Positions 1 to 9,705 of a stretch of 64,000 bases of DNA are shown in pieces. This stretch comes from Nostoc sp. UHCC 0870 (GTDB lineage Bacteria > Cyanobacteriota > Cyanobacteriia > Cyanobacteriales > Nostocaceae). Below the pieces are notes generated by a model. The model searched no databases and was not told the origin of the DNA. It saw only the letters and a program-made list of their open reading frames with translations. Made by a program: the position numbers and the translations under genes. The stretch is from assembly GCF_022063185.1 (NCBI RefSeq), contig NZ_CP091913.1, forward strand, positions 5,867,141 to 5,931,140. Direction: 5' to 3'. Position 1 is the stretch's first letter, and every line of letters begins with the position of its first letter.

Positions 1-165
1 GACAGGGTATATATATTCCCAATCCCCAATCCCTATTCCCCGCCTTACGAAATCAGGCTAAACTCTAGCAAAAGATACAACTAATTTTGGATAGGGAAGA
101 AACTGTCCAATTATTTGCAACCTACATCAATTAGTAATTGACCCCAGGATTTACAGATAAACCAG

Positions 166-1581
166 ATGATTTTTTCAGACCCAATCATTAATTCGATGAA
201 TTCTTTGACAGCATTAATCTCTACATTGCCACCTTTGCTGTTGACAACAGAAAACAACGCCGAAAATGCTCCCATTGTTCTGACTGGTGTATTACTCACC
301 TTGGTAGTCATTTATCTGGCTAGTAAAATTGGCGGTGAGTTGTCTAGGATGATAGACTTACCTCCAGTTTTAGGCGAATTGGTTGGTGGTGTATTGGTTG
401 GTGCTTCGGCCTTGCATTTGGTTGTGTTTCCCGAAAGCGGTGCAGTAGCTGATGACTCCATGATTATGACTGTGCTGCAATTCATTAACAAACTCACCCC
501 TGATGCAGTCACAGCCATCTTCAATAGTCAGAGTGAAGCGATTTCTATTCTGGCTGAATTGGGTGTGATTATTCTGTTATTTGAAATTGGTTTGGAGTCA
601 GATTTAAAAGAATTGCAAAAAGTCGGTTATCAAGCTGCCATTGTGGCTTGTGTTGGGGTAGCAGTTCCCTTTGCTGCGGGAACAGCAGGACTGATTTTAT
701 TATTTCATGCCCCAGTTATTCCAGCCATTTTTGCTGGTGCAGCTCTGACAGCAACAAGTATTGGTATTACCTCTAAAGTTCTCTCAGAAATTGGCTATCT
801 CAAATCTAGAGAAGGTCAAATTATTGTTGGTGCAGCTGTCATTGACGATATCTTGGGTATCATCGTGTTAGCAGTGGTTGCTAGTCTGGCTAAAACAGGC
901 GAAGTAGATATTTTCAACGTCATTTATTTAATTGTTAGTGCCACTGTTTTTCTCATTGGCTCGATTTTACTGGGCAAATTTTTCAATCAAAGCTTTGTAG
1001 CTGTTGCAGATAAATTTCAAACACGTGGAAATTTAGTTATTCCAGCATTTATCTTTGCATTCTTTATGGCTTTCTTGGGTAATGCTATCCATCTAGAAGC
1101 TATCTTAGGTGCGTTTGCGGCTGGCTTAGTTTTAGATGAAACCGACAAACGCAAGGAGTTAGATGAGCAGGTTAAACCCATTGCTGATGTTTTCGTACCT
1201 ATTTTCTTTGTGACAGTTGGAGCTAAAGTAGACTTAGGTGTACTGAATCCTGTACTGCCTGAGAATAGAGAAGGATTAATTATTGCTGCGTTTTTAATTT
1301 TCGTGGCAATTATTGGTAAAGTTGTCACCGGGTGGGCAATTTTTGGTCAGCCTGGAATCAACCGATTAGCGGTTGGTGTAGGTATGGTTCCCCGTGGTGA
1401 AGTTGGTCTAGTATTTGCTGGTATTGGTGCAGCTAGTGGTACTTTAGATAAACCCCTGCAAGCAGCAATTATCATCATGGTTATCCTGACTACCTTTTTA
1501 GCACCGCCTTTGTTGCGTTTGGCATTTAAAAACTCTGCGGCTTCCCCAGAACCTCTAGAAAAAGCAGATATAGTTGGTTAA
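166..1581 (+). CDS. CPA2-family cation:proton antiporter (NapA/NhaS3-like)
   Basis: A 471-residue, strongly hydrophobic protein with about 12-13 membrane segments, the usual length of a bare CPA2 exchanger. A TATSIGIT segment (about residues 195-202) and the acidic pair in AAVIDDILGII (Asp227-Asp228) match the ion-binding core of electrogenic Na+/H+ exchangers such as NapA and cyanobacterial NhaS3. No C-terminal RCK/TrkA domain is present, unlike the second antiporter at 49198. It probably exchanges Na+ for H+ in the plasma or thylakoid membrane; ion specificity is inferred. The ATG at 166 was used; a second in-frame ATG at 214 (residue 17 region) would shorten an unremarkable N-terminus. It stands alone and converges on the coiled-coil operon. 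Confidence 0.9.
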   Translation: MIFSDPIINSMNSLTALISTLPPLLLTTENNAENAPIVLTGVLLTLVVIYLASKIGGELSRMIDLPPVLGELVGGVLVGASALHLVVFPESGAVADDSMIMTVLQFINKLTPDAVTAIFNSQSEAISILAELGVIILLFEIGLESDLKELQKVGYQAAIVACVGVAVPFAAGTAGLILLFHAPVIPAIFAGAALTATSIGITSKVLSEIGYLKSREGQIIVGAAVIDDILGIIVLAVVASLAKTGEVDIFNVIYLIVSATVFLIGSILLGKFFNQSFVAVADKFQTRGNLVIPAFIFAFFMAFLGNAIHLEAILGAFAAGLVLDETDKRKELDEQVKPIADVFVPIFFVTVGAKVDLGVLNPVLPENREGLIIAAFLIFVAIIGKVVTGWAIFGQPGINRLAVGVGMVPRGEVGLVFAGIGAASGTLDKPLQAAIIIMVILTTFLAPPLLRLAFKNSAASPEPLEKADIVG

Positions 1582-1594
1582 ATCTACTATAGAA

Positions 1595-1630
1595 CAGTGA
1601 ACAGTTATCATTCATCAACACTGTTCACTG
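1595..1630. terminator. Hairpin between convergent genes
   Basis: CAGTGAACAG at 1595-1604 pairs perfectly with CTGTTCACTG at 1621-1630 around a 16-nt loop. It lies between the antiporter and the convergent coiled-coil gene. No clear T run follows on either strand, so termination is only inferred. The same AACAGTGAACAGT unit recurs as a short repeat near 47710. Confidence 0.4.
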
Positions 1631-1646
1631 CTTCTGTGTCACCTCA

Positions 1647-2726
1647 TTATTTATTTTTAACCTGGCTTTTTGCCTGTTCTAATGCTATTTCTTTCATAGC
1701 CTGGTATGAGTTAACATTTGCAGTCCCTTCAATGGCTTTTACTGCCAAATCTTGCACTTGTTTGAGGGCTGATTCCAGTTGTTTAGAGAGGTTTTGTAGT
1801 CTGTTTTCCTGATTAGTAATTGTTTGTTCTAGAGATTGTAATCTCTGTTCATAAAAACGCTTTTGCCCTTCTACTTCTTTGGCGTATAAATCAGATTTTA
1901 CTTTAGCTTGATAGTGAGCTATTCCTTTACCTTCTTCGGTGGCTTTTTTTATGGCTGCTTCTTTTTCTTTCGGGAAAGTTTCTACTTTGGTTTTATACTC
2001 TTCAAATTGCTGCTCCCGCTCAAAAATTGTCTTTTCTCGTTCCGCCCACTGTTTTTCTACTTCCTCTTTTAATTCTTCTAACTGTTGATATAAAGCTTTC
2101 TGTCTTTGTTCATATTCATCTAGATTTAATCGTCGCTGGAGTTCTAAATCATATTTATATTCTGCTGTTTCTCTTTGGCGAGTTTTATTTAAGTCATCAT
2201 TTCTCTCTTTGATTGTTATTTGGTGTTCTTCTTGTTCTTTTTGCCAAGCGGTTTTCTGTGCTAATGTTTCTTGTGAGAGTAAATCGTAACGCTGGTTAAA
2301 CTCATCTTGATAAGCTTTAGAATTATCTTCGTATGATGAAATCAGCGTATCTAAAGTATTATCCGTAACTTCTAAATTATGTAACTGTTTTAATTGCTCA
2401 GTTTCATTTTCTACAGATTTTATAATTTCTTCTAGCTTAGAGGCTTGTGTAGTCAATTTTTCTGATAATTCATTAGCCGCGCTACCGAATCCTAATTGAA
2501 TTTTTGCTAAATTTTCAATTGTATAATTCATTTTTTGTTGGATGGTAACAGGCTGATTTATCAGTTGCTTTGGCTCTGCTTTAGGTTGCTCTTTATTTAC
2601 TGATTCTTTTTCTTTTAATCCTTGATTTATTTGTAATTTTAGTGCTGATGTTTCTTTGGTTAAATCTTCATAAGCTTGGAGAATCTCAGCCTTGGTATTT
2701 TTATCTGTTAGTTTTTTGGTTGTCAT
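1647..2726 (-). CDS. Coiled-coil protein, paralogue of the upstream gene
   Basis: A 359-residue hydrophilic protein very rich in Glu, Gln and Lys. Heptad-like segments cover nearly the whole length from about residue 70, and there is no signal peptide or membrane segment. I recognise no enzymatic domain; a filament-like or scaffolding role is a guess. The ATG at 2726 is preferred over a GTG at 2732 because AAAAGG lies 5-8 nt upstream of it. It follows its paralogue (2775-3758) by 48 bp on the same strand, so the two are probably co-transcribed. The paralogues share architecture: a short N-terminal helix, a conserved NL/GLA.(I/L)QL.FGS segment with NxLxEKL, a long coiled coil and a tail with KQVQDLAVKA/KQAQDLAMRA. 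Confidence 0.8.
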   Translation of the reverse strand: MTTKKLTDKNTKAEILQAYEDLTKETSALKLQINQGLKEKESVNKEQPKAEPKQLINQPVTIQQKMNYTIENLAKIQLGFGSAANELSEKLTTQASKLEEIIKSVENETEQLKQLHNLEVTDNTLDTLISSYEDNSKAYQDEFNQRYDLLSQETLAQKTAWQKEQEEHQITIKERNDDLNKTRQRETAEYKYDLELQRRLNLDEYEQRQKALYQQLEELKEEVEKQWAEREKTIFEREQQFEEYKTKVETFPKEKEAAIKKATEEGKGIAHYQAKVKSDLYAKEVEGQKRFYEQRLQSLEQTITNQENRLQNLSKQLESALKQVQDLAVKAIEGTANVNSYQAMKEIALEQAKSQVKNK

Positions 2727-2774
2727 AAGCACCTTTTATTAATCACAAATACTTAATTACAAATGAATTGCTAA

Positions 2775-3758
2775 TTATTTAGAAGTAGAACTATCAAAAG
2801 CTCTCATTGCCAAGTCTTGGGCTTGTTTTAATGTTGATTGCAATTGTGTAGATATGCTTTCTATTTGTTCAGTTTGTTTCTGAATTGCTTCTTCTAAAGA
2901 TTTGATTTTCAATTCGTAGCTTTGCTTACTAGATTCCCATTCTTTTTCAAATAAATCAGCCTCGATCTTAGCTTTTTGACTAGTATCTTTAATAGCTTCC
3001 TCCCTGGCTTTTTTAACTGCTTCTTCGAGTTCATTAGGAAATGATGCTACTTTTTGTTGATATTCAGTAAATAAAGTCTGATGTTCATTCAATATTTTTT
3101 CTCTTTCATTCCAATCTTTATCTTTCTGTTGAGTTTTTTCTTGAATATCTCTTTCCAATGTACGTTTTCTAGATTCATAGGCATCAGTATTAAGTTTACG
3201 TGTAGTTTCTAGTTTATACTGATATTCATCTTGCTCTTGCTGGCGTTCTTTGATCAAAAAATCATTATATTTTTGCAGTGCTTCTTCAAAGTCTAACTGC
3301 TCTTTTTGCCAATCTTTATGCTTAATTAAAATTTCTTTTTCTAGTGATTCTTGTTTAGTAGCAGTATCTTGCTCTAGATTTTTTAGCTTTTCTTGATGTT
3401 CTTGTTGTAAAATATCTAGAGCATCGGCAACAATTCTAATTTTTTGCAGGTCTTGTAGAATTTGAATCTCAATCTCTATAGCTCGATTAAGTTCATCTAA
3501 TTTTGAATTCTCTTGAGCTAATTTTTCAGCAAGACTATTAACAATACTACCAAATTCTAACTGTAAATCGGCTAAACCCTTGACAATACTATCAACTGTA
3601 TATGTAGAAGCAACTGCTAAAGTTTCCAGATTTTTAGCTTTATCCGCTTCTTCTTGTTTAGTGGCTATTTTTGATTCTAGTCTCTTCCTTTCATGCAGAA
3701 TTTGTTGAAATGCTTGAAGTAGTTGCTGTTTGTTATCTTTGATTGCAACTGTTGTCAT
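2775..3758 (-). CDS. Coiled-coil protein, first gene of a paralogous pair
   Basis: A 327-residue, Glu/Gln/Lys-rich protein predicted to be almost entirely coiled coil. It resembles the downstream gene in order of segments: an LADLQLEFGSIVNSLAEKL block near residue 63, then a KDWQKEQ and KERQQEQDEYQYKLE region, and a terminal LKQAQDLAMRAF motif. The start is supported by AAGGAG about 7 nt before the ATG. No known domain was recognised. The pair looks like an old tandem duplication, because the two proteins now differ along much of their length. Confidence 0.8.
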   Translation of the reverse strand: MTTVAIKDNKQQLLQAFQQILHERKRLESKIATKQEEADKAKNLETLAVASTYTVDSIVKGLADLQLEFGSIVNSLAEKLAQENSKLDELNRAIEIEIQILQDLQKIRIVADALDILQQEHQEKLKNLEQDTATKQESLEKEILIKHKDWQKEQLDFEEALQKYNDFLIKERQQEQDEYQYKLETTRKLNTDAYESRKRTLERDIQEKTQQKDKDWNEREKILNEHQTLFTEYQQKVASFPNELEEAVKKAREEAIKDTSQKAKIEADLFEKEWESSKQSYELKIKSLEEAIQKQTEQIESISTQLQSTLKQAQDLAMRAFDSSTSK

Positions 3759-4438
3759 ATTTCAACTCCTTGATGTGTAATAGTTTAATGGGTAAGTCAT
3801 ACCAAATAACTACTCTATGCAGACATTTCAGAGTAGCCTGGAAATAAAGATTGTTGATGCAGTGCAATTACTGAAATCAAGCAATATGGCGGTTCTCGCT
3901 TTAGTGAGGTACAAGAACCCCACCCCCAACACCCTAAGAGTAAGGAAGGAGGGGGCTATGAGCATAACTAGTACCGCAAGGCGGAATTCAAAATTCAAAA
4001 TTCAAAATGAATACAGCGTAAGCGTTTCATTGATTTGGAATGGTCTGTTTATTTCCGCCGTGTTGTACTAGGTCTTTTTATAGTATTTATGTACTACTAA
4101 ATATACTCAGATGAGTTTGCTATTGTCAAGTGTTTGGGACTGGGGATTGGGTTAAAATTTTTCCTCTACTCTCCGTTCGACTGAACTTCCCTGTAGGAAG
4201 CAATGCAAACGCCGAACCTCTTAGGGTAGAAGGCTACTCCCGTGACTTTTGCTATAAGTTAATGTAAATGCGATCGCCTGCTTGCAACCAGAGTAATTTA
4301 TGATATATGTATTACTGTTACAAACATTACTTTTTTGCAAAGTAATTCACGATGGTGCAAGCATGAATGCACTGAAGACAGATAATTAACATAAGCATCA
4401 TATTGATACAAGCACAGGGTTAGACTTTTGTGATATCA
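3759..4438. other. Intergenic region upstream of sphR with short repeats
   Basis: About 680 bp between divergent units. It holds a direct repeat of AATTCAAA units at 3984-4009, a GC-rich stretch around 3917-3957 and a HIP1-like site near 4271. A small open frame at 3817-4071 has cyanobacterial repeat composition and no coding character. I could not identify a convincing Pho box. Confidence 0.5.
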
Positions 4439-5191
4439 ATGTACACCAGTGAATCAATCAAATATTCTGCTAGAGCAGACATTGGACAAACGAGCCGTGT
4501 TCTGGTGGTAGAAGATGAAGAGCTAATCCAAGAAATGCTAGTTGTAGCATTAGAAGAGGAAGGTTATGGCGTAGTAACTGCCCCTGATGGGCGTTCTGCT
4601 GTGGAATATATGAAAGGTTTTGAACCCAATGTAGGAGATTTTCCGTTTGATTTGGTAGTTCTTGACATCATGTTGCCTCAAATCAATGGCTTAGATATTT
4701 GTCGTTTACTACGTCATCAAGGCAACCCTGTACCAATTTTAATGCTCAGTGCCAAGGGTAGCGAAACCGATCGCGTGTTAGGGTTAGAAGTAGGGGCAGA
4801 TGACTATTTAACTAAGCCCTTTAGTATGCGGGAGTTAGTAGCCCGTTGTCGCGCTTTACTCCGCCGCCAACGCCTCAGCAACCTACCACAGCTACCAGTC
4901 CTCAAATATAAGGATGTCACCTTAAACCCCCAAGAATGTCGGGTATTGGTACGTGGACAAGAAGTAAACCTTTCTCCTAAGGAATTCCGTTTATTAGAAT
5001 TATTCATGAGTTACGCTCGCCGGGTATGGTCACGGGAACAGTTGCTAGACCAAGTGTGGGGGCCTGATTTTGTCGGGGATAGCAAAACCGTAGACGTTCA
5101 CATCCGGTGGTTGCGCGAAAAACTAGAGCAGGACCCCAGCCATCCAGAATATATTGTGACTGTAAGAGGATTTGGCTATCGATTCGGATAA
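4439..5191 (+). CDS. sphR: Phosphate-response regulator SphR (PhoB-like, OmpR family)
   Basis: A 250-residue response regulator. The receiver domain spans about residues 20-140, with the acidic pocket in VVEDEE, phospho-acceptor Asp76 in VVLDIMLP and the Lys of LTKPFS. A winged-helix DNA-binding domain covers about 150-248 (LSPKEFRLLELF, VDVHIRWLREKLE, TVRGFGYRFG). The next two genes are a PhoR-type kinase and PhoU, which identifies it as the cyanobacterial PhoB equivalent that activates phosphate-starvation genes. The ATG at 4439 was chosen; a GTG at 4430 in frame adds only three residues. It leads the operon, 59 bp ahead of sphS. Confidence 0.9.
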   Translation: MYTSESIKYSARADIGQTSRVLVVEDEELIQEMLVVALEEEGYGVVTAPDGRSAVEYMKGFEPNVGDFPFDLVVLDIMLPQINGLDICRLLRHQGNPVPILMLSAKGSETDRVLGLEVGADDYLTKPFSMRELVARCRALLRRQRLSNLPQLPVLKYKDVTLNPQECRVLVRGQEVNLSPKEFRLLELFMSYARRVWSREQLLDQVWGPDFVGDSKTVDVHIRWLREKLEQDPSHPEYIVTVRGFGYRFG

Positions 5192-5250
5192 GCTAGTCAG
5201 ATAGTTGTTAGTTTTTAGTAATCACCAGCAACTAACAACTCTTTCCTCAA

Positions 5251-6582
5251 ATGCTCTTATTGGGATTTTTTCTAGGTTTAGCGGTAGGTATTGGGTTTTG
5301 GATTTGGCAACAGGTTCAACTGAACCGCTACCTGGAGCGCGTACTCCAACCTTTAAACTCCCGCACTCCTAAAGTGACAATGCCTTGGCTACCCCGGTTA
5401 AGGCAAGAACTTGTCACGCTCAAGCAGCAAGGACAAGATTTGCAGCAGTCACTACAAACTTACCAAGACCTCTTGGACTTTGCGCCAGTGGGATATTTGC
5501 AAGTTGATGAAGAAAATCAACTCCTGTGGTGTAATCAGCAAGCACAGAAAATTTTGTATCTGCAAAGATGGCAACCTGGACAGGTGCGTCTGTTGCTAGA
5601 ATTAGTCCGTTCCTATGAACTTGACCGCTTGATTGAGCAAACTCGTGATGAACAAATAGCTAAAACTAAAGATTGGATGTTTCATCCTTCTTGTGATAAT
5701 CCCGCAGAAATGCCCACAATCAAATCTTTGGCGTTGCGAGCTGCTAGTTTACCTTTACCAAATGGCCAAGTCGGAGTGTTTTTAGAGAACCGCCAACCCA
5801 TCCAGGACATGAACCAAGTGCGGGAACGCTCATTTTCCGACTTAGCGCATGAGTTAAGAACCCCCTTAACCTCAATTCGCCTGGTGGTAGAAACCCTGCA
5901 AAACCGCTTAGACCCGCCTTTAAATCGCTGGGTTGACCGTTTAATGCAGGAAGTAGACCGATTGATTAACTTGGTACAAAGTTGGCTAGAACTCACCCAA
6001 ATGGAAACTAGTCTGGCGTTTCAATTACAAACTGAAGTAGTGGAATTGCGATCGCTCATTCTATCAGTTTGGGAAACCCTAGAACCATTGGCACAACGTC
6101 ACAAGTTATCTATTTCCTATTCTGGCCCCGAAAATATCTGGATTAAAGCTGATCCAGCCCGCATTTATCAAGTTTTTCTCAATTTGCTGGATAATAGTAT
6201 TAAATATAGTCCACCTGCTGCTAACATTCAGATTCAAGCCAAAATATTGCAGTCAAAGGATCATCAGGGGGGCGATATTACTGATCCAATTTTAGAAATC
6301 AATCTGATTGATTCTGGAGTAGGTTTTGCAGAAGAAGATTTACCCCATATTTTTGAGCGATTTTATCGCGGAGATAAATCCCGGACTCATTCTTCCTTAC
6401 CAGCAAATAGTCCTGTAGAAACTATTGTAGGTAATGGTTTGGGTTTAGCGATCGTCCGGCAAATTGTCTTAGCTCATGGTGCTTCTATCAAAGCCATGAA
6501 CCATACCCAAACCGGTGGTGCATGGATGCAACTTCACTTCCCTGCGGTGATGGCAAACTCCGAAAGCGAAGACTATAGTTAA
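5251..6582 (+). CDS. sphS: Phosphate sensor histidine kinase SphS (PhoR-like)
   Basis: A 443-residue sensor kinase. Residues 1-20 form one hydrophobic segment, as in Synechocystis SphS, followed by a PAS-like domain (about 70-180; LLDFAPVGYLQVDEENQLLWCN). The HisKA domain carries His200 in SDLAHELRTPLTS, and the HATPase domain has the N box (NLLDNSIKYS), the G1 box (DSGVGFAEED) and the G2 box (GNGLGLAIV). It should phosphorylate SphR when phosphate is scarce. It follows sphR by 59 bp and precedes phoU by 28 bp, so the three are probably one transcript. All key catalytic residues are present. Confidence 0.9.
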   Translation: MLLLGFFLGLAVGIGFWIWQQVQLNRYLERVLQPLNSRTPKVTMPWLPRLRQELVTLKQQGQDLQQSLQTYQDLLDFAPVGYLQVDEENQLLWCNQQAQKILYLQRWQPGQVRLLLELVRSYELDRLIEQTRDEQIAKTKDWMFHPSCDNPAEMPTIKSLALRAASLPLPNGQVGVFLENRQPIQDMNQVRERSFSDLAHELRTPLTSIRLVVETLQNRLDPPLNRWVDRLMQEVDRLINLVQSWLELTQMETSLAFQLQTEVVELRSLILSVWETLEPLAQRHKLSISYSGPENIWIKADPARIYQVFLNLLDNSIKYSPPAANIQIQAKILQSKDHQGGDITDPILEINLIDSGVGFAEEDLPHIFERFYRGDKSRTHSSLPANSPVETIVGNGLGLAIVRQIVLAHGASIKAMNHTQTGGAWMQLHFPAVMANSESEDYS

Positions 6583-6610
6583 GAATATCTTCACGTTTGA
6601 GACTACAAGT

Positions 6611-7279
6611 GTGAAAGCCGTTGTTTATAGTCCGAACCCTGCAAGTCCCCAGTTAGCACGCGCCATTAGGCGATTAGAACGGGATGTATTACGCATGGGA
6701 GCTTTGGTGGAACAATCATGTCGCCTCAGCCACCAAGCGTTATTTTCCCGTGACTTGCAAGCAGCAGAGGAAATTCCTCGATTAGATAAAAAAATTGATC
6801 GTTTTTATCGACAGATAGAATCAGATTGTACGTCTATCATGACATTACAAGCACCTACGGCTCAAGATTTACGCTGTTTGAGTGCTTTTATGCAATTAGT
6901 ACGAGATTTAGAGCGTATTGGTGACTATGCTAAGGATTTAGCTGATATCGCCGTAAAAATCTTTCCTTATCCGCTCCATACATCTTTACCAGAGATTGCT
7001 GTGATGTCTCATCATGCCCAAGCAATGTTAGCAACTAGTTTAGTTGCTTTAGCTGATTTAGATGCAGTCGGTGGGCGGAGTATGAAATATTTAGATGATA
7101 CTGTAGATAATGCCTACAATCGCCTCTATCAGACTTTAGCTCAACAACGGGATGTGCAAGGTGTTGTTGAGCCAATTATTTTACTAGCCTTGGCGATTCG
7201 GTGTCTGGAAAGAATGGCAGATCATGCAACTAATATTGGTGAAAGGGTGGCGTACATCGTCACCGGTCAACGCTCCTAA
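6611..7279 (+). CDS. phoU: PhoU-family phosphate regulator (SphU)
   Basis: A 222-residue all-helical protein with two PhoU repeats. Each has a metal-binding motif of the E/DxxRxxDxxxN/D kind: DLERIGDYAKDLADIA near residue 97 and CLERMADHATNIGE near 200. PhoU proteins restrain the PhoR-type kinase when phosphate is sufficient, and in cyanobacteria SphU does this for SphS. The start is a GTG 28 bp after sphS; no ATG nearby fits. A strong terminator follows at 7299-7345, closing the operon. Confidence 0.9.
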   Translation: MKAVVYSPNPASPQLARAIRRLERDVLRMGALVEQSCRLSHQALFSRDLQAAEEIPRLDKKIDRFYRQIESDCTSIMTLQAPTAQDLRCLSAFMQLVRDLERIGDYAKDLADIAVKIFPYPLHTSLPEIAVMSHHAQAMLATSLVALADLDAVGGRSMKYLDDTVDNAYNRLYQTLAQQRDVQGVVEPIILLALAIRCLERMADHATNIGERVAYIVTGQRS

Positions 7280-7298
7280 ATTATGCAAAACCATCACT

Positions 7299-7345
7299 AA
7301 TAGAGGATTGGCAAGTTTCCACTTTGCTAATCCTCTATTTTTTAT
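7299..7345 (+). terminator. Rho-independent terminator of sphR-sphS-phoU
   Basis: AATAGAGGATT at 7299-7309 pairs with AATCCTCTATT at 7329-7339, extended inward by GCAAG/CTTTGC. A run of T follows on the + strand. The - strand copy has no T run, so it serves the phoU operon rather than the convergent RTX gene. Confidence 0.8.
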
Positions 7346-7353
7346 ATAAATTA

Positions 7354-9705
7354 TTAAACAACCACAAAATTGTTTTCAGTGAGTGACGCGCCACTATTTA
7401 TTTGTGCGAATTGTACCTGACTAAATCCACCAGCACTGCCATCTTGGTCAAAATACAGCGCACCTGTACTCAAGTCATAGATAAATCGCTGATCACTTGT
7501 CGTTGCCGATGCTCCCAGTGTAAACTGGCTAGCTAAGAGTGAACCGGCGAACAACCCACCACCAAAACCATCTGCCGATACCTGAATCAGTTCATTAGCA
7601 GCATCGAAGTCATTAAGACTATCAACGCCTTCAGTGAAACTATTGAAGACAAAGATATCATCACCGCCATATCCATAGATGACATCATTACCACTGCCAC
7701 CTATCAAGATATCGCGGGCAGAACCACCATAGAGGGTGTCATCACCAGCACCACCATAGAGGGTGTTATCCCCTGTTGCACCAATGGCGGAAAGGTAATC
7801 ATTGCCATCGCCTCCATCCAGCAGGTTATTGCCTGTTGAATAGTCAACAATTAAGGAATCATTACCCGCACCACCGTTGAGGGTGTTGTTCCCAGAAGAA
7901 CCAATTGCTGTATATCCTCCGTAGTAGTCGTAGTAGCTGTAGCCAGAGACAGAAATATAGTCGTTGCCATCGCCTCCATCTAGCAGGTTATTGCCTGTTG
8001 AATAGTTAGCATTCAAGTTATCGTCACCAGCACCACCATAGAGGGTGTTGTCGCCTGATGCACCGACAACGCTATAACCTCCTCCGTAGTAGTAGTTGTA
8101 GTTTGAGTAGACGTAGCCAGAAGCGGAGAGATAATCATTACCATCGCCTCCATCCAGTAGGTTATTGCCTGTTGAATAGTCAACGTTCAAGTTATCGTCA
8201 CCAGCACCACCATAGAGGGTGTTATTGCCTGAACCACCGACAATGCTATAACCTTCTCCGTAGTAGTAGTAGTAGTTTGAGTAGACGTAGCCAGAAGCGG
8301 AGAGATAATCATTACCATCGCCTCCATCCAGCAGGTTATTGCCTGTTGAATAGTTAGCATTCAAGTTATCGTTACCAGCACCACCATAGAGGGTATTATT
8401 GCCAGATGCACCTGAGCCGGTGGGATAACCGTAATAGTAGTAGCCAGAAGCGGAGAGATAATCGTTGCCATCGCCTCCATCCAGCAGGTTATTGCCTGTT
8501 GAATAGTCAACATTCAAAGAATCGTCACCAGCACCGCCAAGAATTGTATCATTGCCACCACTACTGCCAGAGAGGTCATCGTTGCCATTAGTCCCCACAA
8601 TATAGTCATCGTAGGCTGTACCTATGATCTTTAATTGTTCGATATTCTGGTAGCTAACCTGATTCGTACCCGCAGTAATAACGCCTTGTTTATTGGTGGC
8701 ATTAAAAGTTGAAGTGATTCCACTGCTAGCATAGTTATAATCAACAGACAAGTAATCGTAGCCAGTTCCTCCATCTACGGTTTGAGTGACCAAGGAAGAG
8801 GGTGCAGTATACGAGGCACTGATATAGAAGTAGTCATTGCCATCACCGCCATTGAGGGTGTTTGCACCCTGTACTCCATAAGCAGAGAAAGAATCGTTAC
8901 CTGCTCCCCCATCCAGAAGGTTATTGCCTGTTGAATAGTCAACATTCAAAGACTCGTCACCAGCACCGCCAAGAATCGTATCATTGCCACCACTACCGCC
9001 AGAGAGGGTATCGTTGCCATTAGTCCCCACAATATAGTCATCGTAGGCTGTACCTGTGATGCTTAATTGTTCGATATTCTTGTAGCTAACTCGATTCGTA
9101 CCTGCTGTAATCGAGCTTTGTTTATTGGTGGCATTAAAAGTTGAGGTGATTCCAACACTAGCATTGCTGTAATCAACATATAAGTAATCGTTACCTGTCT
9201 CCCCATCTACGGTTTGAGTGACCAAGGAAGAAGGTGCAGTATACGAGGCACTGATATAGAAGTAGTCATTACCATCGCCGCCATTGAGGGTGTTTGCACC
9301 CTGGACTCCATAAGCGTAGAAGTAATCAGTACCACTTCCACCTGAAACTGTATTGTTGCCAGTAGAGTAATTAATCGTAAGGGAGTCATTACCTGCATCC
9401 CCACGGAGGGTGTTATTCCCAGAGGAATAAGAAGCATTAAGGGAATCGATCCCAGAGCCACCTTCTAAAGTATTGTTCCCCAAAGATGAAGAGACATCTA
9501 AAACATCATTGCCACTTCCGCCTATGAGAGTACTATTCCCCGCAGACCCAGCAGCAAACAGAGTATCATCCCCAGCACCACCATCTAGGATATCGTTACC
9601 TCCGTCACCATTTAGGTAATCATTCCCAGCAAAGCCTTTAATAGTGTCATTCCCAGTTGTGCCAATGAGGTAGTCATAACCGTTAGTGCCGTTGATATTT
9701 GCCAT
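7354..9705 (-). CDS. Large RTX (hemolysin-type Ca-binding repeat) protein
   Basis: A 783-residue acidic protein made largely of GGxGxDxLx nonapeptides that bind Ca2+ in parallel beta-rolls. It starts directly with repeats (MANINGTNGYDYLIGTTGNDTIKG) and has no N-terminal signal peptide, as expected for type I secretion through a C-terminal signal. Residues about 655-783 form the usual non-repeat tail (DIFVFNSFTEGVDSLNDFD ... LYFDQDGSAGG ... ENNFVVV). Two kinds of longer internal duplication are visible: a block with GVQGANTLNGGDGNDYFYIS that occurs twice, and an STGNNLLDGGDGNDYLSASGY block repeated about five times, with Tyr-rich inserts. No enzymatic domain was recognised; a surface or extracellular role is likely. 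Confidence 0.88.
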   Translation of the reverse strand: MANINGTNGYDYLIGTTGNDTIKGFAGNDYLNGDGGNDILDGGAGDDTLFAAGSAGNSTLIGGSGNDVLDVSSSLGNNTLEGGSGIDSLNASYSSGNNTLRGDAGNDSLTINYSTGNNTVSGGSGTDYFYAYGVQGANTLNGGDGNDYFYISASYTAPSSLVTQTVDGETGNDYLYVDYSNASVGITSTFNATNKQSSITAGTNRVSYKNIEQLSITGTAYDDYIVGTNGNDTLSGGSGGNDTILGGAGDESLNVDYSTGNNLLDGGAGNDSFSAYGVQGANTLNGGDGNDYFYISASYTAPSSLVTQTVDGGTGYDYLSVDYNYASSGITSTFNATNKQGVITAGTNQVSYQNIEQLKIIGTAYDDYIVGTNGNDDLSGSSGGNDTILGGAGDDSLNVDYSTGNNLLDGGDGNDYLSASGYYYYGYPTGSGASGNNTLYGGAGNDNLNANYSTGNNLLDGGDGNDYLSASGYVYSNYYYYYGEGYSIVGGSGNNTLYGGAGDDNLNVDYSTGNNLLDGGDGNDYLSASGYVYSNYNYYYGGGYSVVGASGDNTLYGGAGDDNLNANYSTGNNLLDGGDGNDYISVSGYSYYDYYGGYTAIGSSGNNTLNGGAGNDSLIVDYSTGNNLLDGGDGNDYLSAIGATGDNTLYGGAGDDTLYGGSARDILIGGSGNDVIYGYGGDDIFVFNSFTEGVDSLNDFDAANELIQVSADGFGGGLFAGSLLASQFTLGASATTSDQRFIYDLSTGALYFDQDGSAGGFSQVQFAQINSGASLTENNFVVV

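Noticed and set aside
3817..4071. 84-codon open frame on +
   Set aside because: It crosses short repeats (AATTCAAA units), has no recognisable protein pattern and no ribosome-binding site.
8058..8591. Open frames on + rich in His, Arg and Ser
   Set aside because: Antisense readings of the RTX repeats; the - strand gene explains the region completely.
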